Assembly: GCA_031255875.1 (NCBI GenBank) | Contig: JAIRRR010000116.1 | Span: 1-15,277, forward strand | Direction of reading: 5' to 3' | Length of the DNA: 15,277 bases | From: Treponema sp. | GTDB lineage: Bacteria > Spirochaetota > Spirochaetia > Treponematales > Breznakiellaceae | In this document: positions 1 through 7,503 of the stretch, in pieces | Position numbering within the stretch: position 1 is the stretch's first letter | Layout of the letters: each line of letters begins with the position of its first letter | Notes under the pieces: generated by a model | Seen by the model: the letters and a program-made list of their open reading frames with translations, nothing else | Databases searched by the model: none | What the model was told of the DNA's origin: nothing | Made by a program: the position numbers and the translations under genes

Positions 1-2
1 AG

Positions 3-119
3 GAAGGCCGGCAGGAAAGGGACAGAGAAATCGCCGCAAAGATGAAAAAGGGCGGGGCGCCTGTTGACCAAATTACGGAATATACCGGCCTTTCCGCCGG
101 GGAAATCGCCGCGTTGTAG
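3..119 (+). CDS. Rpn family (PD-(D/E)XK nuclease/transposase-type) protein, C-terminal fragment
   Basis: The open frame runs in from the left edge and stops at TAG 117-119, so only about 38 C-terminal residues are visible. They start with an EGRQERDRE-type charged helix and end with a short helix-turn-helix-like tail (PVDQITEYTGLSAGEIAAL). This ending is typical of Rpn/PDDEXK-family transposase-like proteins, which carry an EGxxEG repeat helix followed by 'IA..TGLS.EEI..L'. Members of the family promote RecA-independent recombination, and many genomes carry many copies. The catalytic domain lies outside the window, so whether the gene is intact cannot be judged. The family call rests on the tail alone. 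Confidence 0.7.
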   Translation, partial: EGRQERDREIAAKMKKGGAPVDQITEYTGLSAGEIAAL

Positions 120-226
120 AGGTAAACCGGGAATTGCCGTATGCGCCGCAGGATAAACGCGCAGGACAAACGTACAGAAAAACCGTTCTTTTCCTTATTC
201 GGCTGCGAGCCTTTGGTTTGATTTGA

Positions 227-253
227 CTTTGCGGTAAATTTCTCTTTGCGGTA
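227..253 (+). repeat. Direct repeat CTTTGCGGTA, two copies 17 bp apart
   Basis: Identical 10-mers occur at 227-236 and 244-253. The core TTTGCGGTA also occurs on the minus strand immediately before and overlapping the -10 of the AAA ATPase gene (4668-4680), where it reads TTTGCGGTATACT. It may be a protein-binding site or chance similarity between promoter-like sequences. Confidence 0.5.
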
Positions 254-299
254 CAGTACGATCACCCCGAATTATGGGGCTGGGCCTGGCAGGGGGGTA

Positions 300-320
300 G
301 GCCGGGACCTTGGCCCGGCC
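300..320. repeat. GC hairpin (GGCCGGG / CCCGGCC)
   Basis: Perfect 7-bp arms at 300-306 and 314-320 enclose the 7-nt loop ACCTTGG. The hairpin is flanked by two copies of GCAGGGGGG (289-297 and 321-329). There is no T-tract directly after it on either strand, so it is not a standard intrinsic terminator. Confidence 0.6.
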
Positions 321-322
321 GC

Positions 323-385
323 AGGGGGGCCGGAAAACGGCTTTCCGCGCCTGCCGGCCGCCGCCCGGTAACAGGCCCCCCTTTT
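323..385 (+). terminator. Possible branched terminator (AGGGGGGCC ... GGCCCCCCT + TTTT)
   Basis: Nine-base complementary arms at 323-331 and 374-382 are separated by 42 nt that can fold further, and the right arm runs into TTTT (382-385). It could end transcription from the upstream Rpn-type gene before the promoter at 408. The long loop and short T-run make this a weak terminator, and it could be another RNA structure. Confidence 0.3.
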
Positions 386-407
386 GCTGTACTAGAATCG
401 AAGCGCA

Positions 408-435
408 TCGACAAAATCCTGAAATATGTTATACT
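408..435 (+). promoter_or_regulatory. Promoter of the THUMP methyltransferase gene
   Basis: The -35 is TCGACA (408-413, five of six consensus bases) and the spacer is 16 bp. The extended -10 is TGTTATACT (427-435, TG one base before TATACT). The expected transcript start is near 442, only about 3 nt before the ATG at 445. No Shine-Dalgarno sequence precedes that ATG, so the mRNA is probably leaderless. A GANTC site (GAATC, 395-399) lies just upstream. Confidence 0.6.
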
Positions 436-444
436 GGCTGTCTT

Positions 445-1674
445 ATGGAAACTTACGTGGCCCTCTGCGGGGTCGGGGTGGAGCGGGTTACGGCCAATGA
501 GCTGCGGAAGCTTGGGCTTTCGGTGGAAGACACTGGTTTCGGCCGGGTGCGGTTTAGGGCGGATACCCGGGGCTGCTACCGCGCCCTGATGGGCCTGCGC
601 ACGGCGGACCGCGTTTTGTGGGAGGCTGCCCGCTTTCCGGCTGCGGACTTTGACGCGCTTTTCGAGGGGATCAGGGCGGCCCCCTGGGAGGGTTTTATTC
701 CCAGGACTATGGGCCTTAGGGTTGTCAAAGTCCGCTCCAACCGTTCCCGGCTGAGGGGGGTTACCAGTATCCAGGGGGTGGCCCACAAGGCGGCTGCCGA
801 GCGGCTCTGCGGGAAGTACCGTGTTTCCCGTCTGGACGAGCGGGGCGCTATGGCGGATCTGCGGGTGTACCTTGAAAAGGACGTGGCCCAGGTCCTGCTG
901 GATTTGTCCGGGGAGCCGCTTTTCAAGCGGGGTTACCGGGCCGAGGGGGGGATCGCTCCGCTGCGGGAAACTACCGCGGCTTCCCTGCTTTTCCTTTCAA
1001 ACTGGCGGCGGAAATTCCCGTTCTGCGATCCCCTGTGCGGGAGCGGCACTATCGCGATCGAAGCCGCGCTGTACGCCTGGGACGCCGCGCCGGGGACGGG
1101 CCGGGATTTCGCGTTCGCGGGGATGCTATGCGCGGACGGGCAGACGGAGCGGGAAGTGCGGGAGGATTTTCTTTCCAGGACGGATTTTACCCGCACAATC
1201 CGCATCTTTGGAAGCGACGCCGATCCCAGGGCGGTAGAGGGCGCGCGTTCAAATCTGCTCCGGGCGTACAGGCTGGCCTGCGGGGAGAGGCTGCGTCCCG
1301 GGCCTGCCGGATCTGTCGGCCTTGCCGGATCTGTCGGCCCTGCCGGGCCTGAATTTTCCGGGGCAGGGGGGAAGCCGGCCCTGCCTGTTTTTGAAACGGC
1401 CGGGATGGGCGATCTCAAGGCGCCTTTCGACGGGCCGGGCTTTATTATCACGAACCCGCCCTACGGGGTGAGGCTGGGGGATCCCGGCGAGGCCGAGGCG
1501 GTTTACCGCGGCATGGGCGTGCTGTGCCGGATATTCCCCGGCTGGAAGCTGGCCTGCATTTCGGACCACGCGGGCTTCGAGTCCTTCTTTGGCAGGAAGG
1601 CCGATTCTTGCCGGGAAATGACCAACGGGGCGATCCGTTCGTACTTTTATCAATACGAAGCATTGCGGGGATGA
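445..1674 (+). CDS. THUMP-domain class I SAM-dependent RNA methyltransferase (RlmL/YpsC family)
   Basis: The 409-residue protein should add a methyl group to a guanine N2 in 23S rRNA, as RlmL does; the exact target is unknown. The N-terminus (METYVALCGVGVERV) is the usual start of the family. It is followed by the THUMP region (about residues 45-155) and then a Rossmann methyltransferase domain. That domain shows the SAM-binding loop PLCGSGTIAIEAA, the acidic segment SDADPRAVEGA and the catalytic NPPYGVRLG motif, which is typical of base N-methylation. Between the acidic segment and NPPY lies a Gly/Pro-rich insert encoded by an 18-bp tandem repeat (1303-1346). The ATG at 445 was chosen because family homology begins there. 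The TetR gene follows after 4 bp, so the two are probably cotranscribed. Confidence 0.88.
   Translation: METYVALCGVGVERVTANELRKLGLSVEDTGFGRVRFRADTRGCYRALMGLRTADRVLWEAARFPAADFDALFEGIRAAPWEGFIPRTMGLRVVKVRSNRSRLRGVTSIQGVAHKAAAERLCGKYRVSRLDERGAMADLRVYLEKDVAQVLLDLSGEPLFKRGYRAEGGIAPLRETTAASLLFLSNWRRKFPFCDPLCGSGTIAIEAALYAWDAAPGTGRDFAFAGMLCADGQTEREVREDFLSRTDFTRTIRIFGSDADPRAVEGARSNLLRAYRLACGERLRPGPAGSVGLAGSVGPAGPEFSGAGGKPALPVFETAGMGDLKAPFDGPGFIITNPPYGVRLGDPGEAEAVYRGMGVLCRIFPGWKLACISDHAGFESFFGRKADSCREMTNGAIRSYFYQYEALRG
1303..1346 (+). repeat. 18-bp in-frame tandem repeat (about 2.5 units)
   Basis: Units at 1303-1320 (CCTGCCGGATCTGTCGGC) and 1321-1338 differ at one base, and a third partial unit starts at 1339. 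It encodes PAGSVG-LAGSVG-PAG inside the methyltransferase domain. The length is a multiple of three, so copy changes keep the frame. Confidence 0.85.
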
Positions 1675-1678
1675 CGGC

Positions 1679-3107
<1,429 letters not shown>

Positions 3108-3168
3108 TTCCGCGCTTGCCGGTTTTCGGAAAGATGCCGTACAGGCGGGGCCGCCCGGCTGCACATTC

Positions 3169-4659
3169 CTAATCCCAGGGAAATTTGATCCCGCCTTCCT
3201 CCCCGCCGCCCGCTCCCGCAACCCAGTCAACGTACTGGGCCGCGGTTCTGGGCGAGCGGCCGTTGAACCACCTTTCCCACTTGAGGGCGTTCTCCCGGAA
3301 ACGGCCGCGTTCGTCTCCCGCATCTTCCGGCGAGGCCGGGGAAAGAAGCCCCCGCTTTTCCGCGATATGTTCCGCGATACGCAGATAGTCCTCCTGCCCG
3401 GGGGAACTGTAGATCACGGTAAGGCCGAAGCGGTCCGCCAGGGAGAACTGTTCCTGCATGGTGTCGAAGGCGCGTATGTCGCCGGATGCGGCGGCTTCGG
3501 TATTGGGGCGATCGGCGAGCCGTTCCCTGACCAGATGACGCCGGTTGCTGGTGGCGTAGATTACCACATTGGCGGGCCGGCATTCAATGCCGCCTTCGAG
3601 CAGGGCTTTAAGGCTGCGGAAAGAATCGTCGGTGGTTTCAAAGGAGAGGTCGTCGATAAAGATGATGAATTTAAGGGAACGGCCCGCCAGGAGATCGAGC
3701 AGTTCGGGAAGATACCCCAGATCCGCCTTGCCGGCTTCCAGGAGCTTAAGGCCCCGGCCCGCGTATTCATTGGAAACCGCCTTGATCGTGGCGGACTTGC
3801 CCGTGCCCCGGTCGCCGTAGAGGAGCAGGTTGTTGGCGCACCTGCCTTCCAGAAAGCGGAGGGTGTTCGCGATTACGGTGGAACGCTGGTGCTCGTAGCC
3901 GTACAGATCGTCAAGCCGCACCGGATCGGGATTCTGCACCGGGCGCAGGGAAAGGGAGAGGATGGCCGGCGGGAAAAAAACAGCCGCGCCGGAGACGGCC
4001 TGTATGTCCCTCATGTTCCCGGGCGTCCAGTAAAAGGAATGGCGCTGGTTTAGAAGCCCGGCCCCGTTACAGCGCAGGTATTCCGTCACGGCCGGGAGGG
4101 CGGCGCCCCAGACGCTGTTTTCCGGGAAAATAGCGAGCAGAGGGTCTTTCCCTTCCGCCAGGATTTTTTTCCCTTCCGCGTAGAACACCCGGGATTCTTC
4201 CTCAATGCTCTGGGCGGCCGCTTCAAGGCCGAATTTCCGCAGCGTTTCCGCGATATGAAAACCCAGGCTGTGAATCTCGAACGAGGCGATCCGCCCGAGC
4301 CGGGAAAGATCGGTCCTGGCCATCGCGCTCAGTACCGGGGGGATGTTTTGCCGCTTTTCCGCCGCGTGGGTGTAGGGGTTGTCATCGGCGAGGGCAAGCC
4401 GGGCAATGGCCAGATGAAACGAATAATCCCCCCTGTTCTGCCACAGGTTCTGAACAAAAGCCGAGGTAAAGGCGGCCCAGTCGGCAATTATATCCTGGCC
4501 TGTATCGGAAAGCGGGAAAGGATCGTCGTCGGTTTTCCCCTCCGACACGTCTTCCAGAAGATCGCGCAGGGCGGTCAAGAGGGGGGTTTCCCGGACCGCC
4601 GCGAACAGCGAAAGCCCCGCGATGTCGGCGAGGGCCGTATCAATGTAACTAGAACTCAT
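3169..4659 (-). CDS. DUF815-family AAA+ ATPase
   Basis: The 496-residue protein has a helical N-terminal region (1-240) and a C-terminal AAA+ ATPase. The P-loop is GDRGTGKS (282-289), Walker B is FIIFIDDLSFE (331-341) and the sensor-1 region is YATSNRRHL (about 368-376). The late motif SLADRFGLTVIY and the ATSNRRH box are hallmarks of the DUF815 family, whose cellular role is not established. It is probably cytoplasmic: no signal peptide or membrane segment is seen. It lies 84 bp downstream of rnfB in the same direction but has its own promoter-like TATACT 8 nt before the ATG, so it need not belong to the Rnf operon. Its 3' end faces the DNA methyltransferase gene across 61 bp. Confidence 0.87.
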   Translation of the reverse strand: MSSSYIDTALADIAGLSLFAAVRETPLLTALRDLLEDVSEGKTDDDPFPLSDTGQDIIADWAAFTSAFVQNLWQNRGDYSFHLAIARLALADDNPYTHAAEKRQNIPPVLSAMARTDLSRLGRIASFEIHSLGFHIAETLRKFGLEAAAQSIEEESRVFYAEGKKILAEGKDPLLAIFPENSVWGAALPAVTEYLRCNGAGLLNQRHSFYWTPGNMRDIQAVSGAAVFFPPAILSLSLRPVQNPDPVRLDDLYGYEHQRSTVIANTLRFLEGRCANNLLLYGDRGTGKSATIKAVSNEYAGRGLKLLEAGKADLGYLPELLDLLAGRSLKFIIFIDDLSFETTDDSFRSLKALLEGGIECRPANVVIYATSNRRHLVRERLADRPNTEAAASGDIRAFDTMQEQFSLADRFGLTVIYSSPGQEDYLRIAEHIAEKRGLLSPASPEDAGDERGRFRENALKWERWFNGRSPRTAAQYVDWVAGAGGGEEGGIKFPWD

Positions 4660-4667
4660 GCAGCTTA

Positions 4668-4696
4668 AGTATACCGCAAATTGCCGGTTAAGTTTA
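4668..4696 (-). promoter_or_regulatory. Candidate promoter of the AAA ATPase gene
   Basis: On the minus strand the -10 TATACT occupies 4673-4668 and only 8 nt separate it from the ATG (4659-4657). The best -35 at 17-bp spacing is the weak TAAACT (4696-4691). There is no Shine-Dalgarno sequence. The predicted start (near 4661) would make the message essentially leaderless. Confidence 0.4.
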
Positions 4697-4743
4697 GCCC
4701 GGCGCCCGGCAGATCAAAGCAAACAGGGAATACCGGCAGGCCC

Positions 4744-5577
4744 TTACGCCGTCCGGGCAACAGCGCCGTTTTCCTGCTTTACAAGCAGTTTCATGACCTT
4801 TGTGGGGCATTTTTCCACGCAGATGCCGCAGGAGACGCATTTGGAATAATCCACCCTGGGTATTCCGTTATCCATGGCGATACACTGCTCCGGGCAGTTC
4901 TTAACGCAAAGCTCGCATTTTATGCAGCCTCTTTTACAGGTTTTGATCACCATGGACTTTACCGGGCTGCGGTTGGAACAGCGCGGCATGGCCCCTTCCA
5001 GGCCCCGGGGCGTTTCCCGCAGCAGTTGCTGGGGGCACTCGGCGGCGCAGAGTTTGCAGCCGGTACATTTTTCCCGGTCTATCCGGGGCAGGCCGTCTTC
5101 CCCCATGGACAGCGCGCCGAATTTGCAGGCCGCCGCGCAGTCGCCGAAGCCGAGGCAGCCCCAGGCGCAGAGCTTGGTCCCCCCGGCGGAAAGTTTCGCC
5201 CCCCGGCAGCTTGGGACGCCCGTGTATTCGCCCTTGAGCGGCGCGTGCTCCCCGGAACCCTGGCACGCGAGCACCATGATTGCCGGCTCTGCGGCATCCG
5301 CGCTCGTGCCGAGAAGGGCGGCGATTTTTTCCGCCACGGCCCTGCCGCCGACGGAACAGGCGCCGGCGCCCGCCTGCCCTGAGGCCGCCGCCCGGGCGTA
5401 ACCGTCGCAGCCGGGAAAACCGCAGGCCCCGCAGTTGGCGCCGGGGAGCGCCTCCCTGATCCGGGCCTCCAGGGGGTCCTGCTCGACGGCGAAAAATTCA
5501 CGGAAAAAGCCCAGGGCGACCCCCAGTACCAGCGCAAGCAGCGCGGCAAAAACGGCGGTAATTAAAACTACACTCAT
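4744..5577 (-). CDS. rnfB: Electron transport complex subunit RnfB (polyferredoxin)
   Basis: This 277-residue iron-sulfur subunit accepts electrons from reduced ferredoxin and passes them into the Rnf complex. It has an N-terminal membrane anchor (about residues 2-25) and a [4Fe-4S] domain with C49, C52, C57 and C74 (NCGACGFPGC...). It then has a CAWGCLGFGDCAAAC cluster and three ferredoxin-type CxxCxxCxxxCP sets (CTGCKLCAAECP, CIKCELCVKNCP, CVSCGICVEKCP). These two ends are arranged as in acetogen and clostridial RnfB. The start is supported by AGAGG 5 nt upstream. It is last in the operon, 45 bp after rnfA, with a GC hairpin in that gap. Confidence 0.95.
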   Translation of the reverse strand: MSVVLITAVFAALLALVLGVALGFFREFFAVEQDPLEARIREALPGANCGACGFPGCDGYARAAASGQAGAGACSVGGRAVAEKIAALLGTSADAAEPAIMVLACQGSGEHAPLKGEYTGVPSCRGAKLSAGGTKLCAWGCLGFGDCAAACKFGALSMGEDGLPRIDREKCTGCKLCAAECPQQLLRETPRGLEGAMPRCSNRSPVKSMVIKTCKRGCIKCELCVKNCPEQCIAMDNGIPRVDYSKCVSCGICVEKCPTKVMKLLVKQENGAVARTA

Positions 5578-5597
5578 ATTAACCTCTGCACAACGCA

Positions 5598-5616
5598 GAC
5601 GCGCCGGCCGCGCGTC
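5598..5616. repeat. GC hairpin between rnfA and rnfB
   Basis: Perfect 7-bp arms GACGCGC (5598-5604) and GCGCGTC (5610-5616) enclose a 5-nt loop in the only sizeable gap within rnfG-E-A-B. There is no T-run on the minus strand after it, so it is more likely an RNA-processing or stability element, or chance, than a terminator. Confidence 0.5.
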
Positions 5617-5622
5617 GTAACA

Positions 5623-6198
5623 TCATTTTACCAGACCTGAAAAGCCCATAAACGCCATGGACAGAAGCGCTGCGGAAATAAACAGTATCGGCGTTCCCTT
5701 TAGAAATTCGGGAATGGGGCTGATCCGTATCCGCCTGCGTATCCCGGCAAGGAGCAGCAGCGAGAGCAGGAAACCCAGGGCAACCCCGGCCGCGAATACC
5801 ACTGATTCGACAAAACTGTACCCATTGGAGATAACGTCCAGCGTTACGGCGAGGATGGCGCAGTTTGTGGTGATCAGGGCCAGGTATATCCCCATGGAGC
5901 CGTAGAGCGCCGGGGCGGATTTCTTCAGGTAGAATTCGACAAGCTGCACCAGGGAGGCGATGACCAGAATGAAAACCAGAAGCTGGAGGAATACCAGATC
6001 CAGCGGCTCAAGGATGAATTTGTAAACAGGCCAGGTGACGCAGGTAGCCAGCACGGTAACAAAGATAACCGCGAAACCCATGTCGACAGCCTTGTCCTCG
6101 TTGTCGCTCATCCCGATAAAAGGGCAGAGCGCGAGGAAGCGCATTAAAATTACGTTGTCAATCAGGAACGCCGAAATGAATATCTTAAACAGATTCAT
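5623..6198 (-). CDS. rnfA: Electron transport complex subunit RnfA
   Basis: This 191-residue integral membrane subunit of the Rnf ion pump has about six hydrophobic helices. The first half-helix carries RFLALCPFIGMS, with C25; C113 sits in LITTNCAIL. Together with the matching pair in RnfE these cysteines are expected to hold the [2Fe-2S] cluster in the membrane that carries electrons between the two sides (known for Rnf and the related NqrD/NqrE). A GAGG ribosome-binding site overlaps the rnfE stop, and the start lies 7 bp after it. Confidence 0.95.
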   Translation of the reverse strand: MNLFKIFISAFLIDNVILMRFLALCPFIGMSDNEDKAVDMGFAVIFVTVLATCVTWPVYKFILEPLDLVFLQLLVFILVIASLVQLVEFYLKKSAPALYGSMGIYLALITTNCAILAVTLDVISNGYSFVESVVFAAGVALGFLLSLLLLAGIRRRIRISPIPEFLKGTPILFISAALLSMAFMGFSGLVK

Positions 6199-6205
6199 AA
6201 TAACC

Positions 6206-6868
6206 TCAGTCTGCCTGCCCGTAGGGATGGTGCCCGCCGCCCGATCCGGCCCCCGGGCCGGTATCCGCCGCCGGTTTAAGGCGGGCCTTGATAGCCAGGT
6301 CTGCGGCTATGTAAAGGCCGAACACAAAGAACCCCCCGGGGGGTAAAATGAAGAACAATAACTGCGGGAAACTTTCCGGCAGTATCCTGAAACCCAGAAA
6401 AGTGCCGGAACCCAAAAGCTCCCTTATCGCCGCTATGCCGGTAAGTACCGCAGTGTAGCCCACGCCCATACCCAGGGCGTCGAAGACGACATCGGGCATG
6501 GGGTTCTTCGAGGCAAAGCCCTCGACCCGCCCCATGATGATGCAGTTTACGACGATAAGGGGGATGAACACCCCCATGGCCGCCGACAGTTCCGGGGAAT
6601 ACGCCTTAAGCAGATAATCTATTACCGTGGTAAAGGCGGCGATAATAATGATGAATATCGGTATACGCGCCGATTCGGGAATGAGTTTCCGGAAAAGGCT
6701 GATCACGATTTCCGACATGAGGAGTACGAAGGTCATGGAAAGGCCCATGCCGATACCGTAGGATACGGCGGTGGTAACCGCCAGGGACGAGCAGAGGCCT
6801 ATCATCAATACCAGGAGGGGGTTTTCCCGGATAAGGCCGTTGGTGAATATGCTGAAGTACCGCCTCAT
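6206..6868 (-). CDS. rnfE: Electron transport complex subunit RnfE
   Basis: This 220-residue integral membrane protein is paralogous to RnfA. It begins MRRYFSIFTNGLIRENPLLV, typical of RnfE. The cluster cysteines are present: C26 (IGLCSSLAVT) and C109 (VVNCIIMGR). The conserved cytoplasmic stretch MGRVEGFASKNP and the FDALGMGVGYT segment also match the family. The C-terminus is a Gly/Pro/His-rich tail of about 20 residues. The ATG overlaps the rnfG TGA (ATGA at 6868-6865), giving translational coupling. Confidence 0.95.
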   Translation of the reverse strand: MRRYFSIFTNGLIRENPLLVLMIGLCSSLAVTTAVSYGIGMGLSMTFVLLMSEIVISLFRKLIPESARIPIFIIIIAAFTTVIDYLLKAYSPELSAAMGVFIPLIVVNCIIMGRVEGFASKNPMPDVVFDALGMGVGYTAVLTGIAAIRELLGSGTFLGFRILPESFPQLLFFILPPGGFFVFGLYIAADLAIKARLKPAADTGPGAGSGGGHHPYGQAD

Positions 6869-7503
6869 TGCGCCGCCCCTTCGGAGAGGGCCGCCCCGGC
6901 GGAGAGAATGTCGCCCCGCGCGGCAAGCCAGGCCAGGATCGCCGTCCCCGCCTCTTTGACAATACCCGCCACGGCCCGGCTTGTTACGGTGGCGGCGGTA
7001 ACGGAAATTACGTCGTTATCCACTTCGAACGGATCGCCTACCTGTTTTCCGGAAAACTGGCCGTAAAAGGTAGTATGCGAATCTTTGTTGACAAAATATT
7101 CCGGATACGCCGCATTCGCCCCGAGCCCCGGCGTATCGGAATGGTCCAGAATCTTCACCCCGTTTATCCGGCCGTCCATCCCGACCCCTACAAGGACCGT
7201 GATGAGCCCGCCGTAACTCGGCCCGGAAGCCCGGACGGCGGCTCCCAGAAGCTCGCCCCCCCGGCGTATCTCGTATTCGCTGCCGAAACTTACCGCGCCC
7301 TGCTGGCTCCGGACGCTCCCGGTAATATCGGCAAAGCCGTCGGCATCGGGAAATATTTCTTTCAATGTCGCTTCCAGACTCGCCTGCGTGCGCCGCTTGA
7401 TGACATCCGCAGTAGCGCTGTATACCAGCGCCAGAACCACGCAGGCCCCGGTGGCAAAGGCGGCCAGTACCAGCCCTAATTTCAGCATAGCCCCTGTTTT
7501 CAT
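6865..7503 (-). CDS. rnfG: Electron transport complex subunit RnfG (FMN-binding)
   Basis: The 212-residue protein is anchored by one N-terminal helix (about residues 7-28), with the rest outside the cytoplasmic membrane. RnfG carries FMN covalently linked to a threonine in the motif Dxx(S/T)GAT. Here the aligned segment is I-S-V-T-A-A-T-V-T-S, with acceptor T172: the Asp is replaced by Ile and the Gly by Ala, with the nearest Asp two residues further upstream (D164). The reading was checked codon by codon. Other family features (HSDTPGLGA, YGQFSGK) are normal. The chosen ATG (7503) overlaps the rnfD stop as ATGA and has AGAGGG upstream. A longer in-frame start at 7623 overlaps rnfD and is rejected. 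Confidence 0.93.
   Translation of the reverse strand: MKTGAMLKLGLVLAAFATGACVVLALVYSATADVIKRRTQASLEATLKEIFPDADGFADITGSVRSQQGAVSFGSEYEIRRGGELLGAAVRASGPSYGGLITVLVGVGMDGRINGVKILDHSDTPGLGANAAYPEYFVNKDSHTTFYGQFSGKQVGDPFEVDNDVISVTAATVTSRAVAGIVKEAGTAILAWLAARGDILSAGAALSEGAAQ

Larger units (their letters stand above)
120..444. other. Non-coding, structured intergenic region
   Basis: About 325 bp lie between the Rpn-type stop and the ATG at 445, with no convincing gene. It holds a 10-bp direct repeat CTTTGCGGTA (227-236 and 244-253), a four-run G-tract motif (276-306), a short strong hairpin (300-320), a longer nested inverted repeat ending in TTTT (323-385), and a promoter close to 445. An in-frame ATG at 310 could extend the downstream protein. 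The extra residues read through the hairpin and resemble no known methyltransferase N-terminus. Confidence 0.6.

Noticed and set aside
310..444. Upstream in-frame ATG extending the THUMP methyltransferase by 45 residues
   Set aside because: The extension reads through the hairpin and promoter, is Arg/Pro-rich, and family homology starts exactly at ATG 445.
933..1451. Minus-strand open frame opposite the RNA methyltransferase
   Set aside because: Shadow of the + strand gene, low-complexity product.
3108..3168. Possible bidirectional terminator between the DNA methylase and AAA ATPase genes
   Set aside because: GGCGGGGCCGCC can pair only as a short stem with a tiny loop and no T-tract follows on either strand.
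3367..4053. 228-residue open frame on the + strand opposite the AAA ATPase gene
   Set aside because: It is antisense to a well-supported gene; GC-rich DNA commonly leaves such shadow frames open, and the product resembles nothing known.
4660..4743. Intrinsic terminator after rnfB
   Set aside because: TGCCGG/CCGGCA arms exist but the loop is long and no T-run follows; not convincing.
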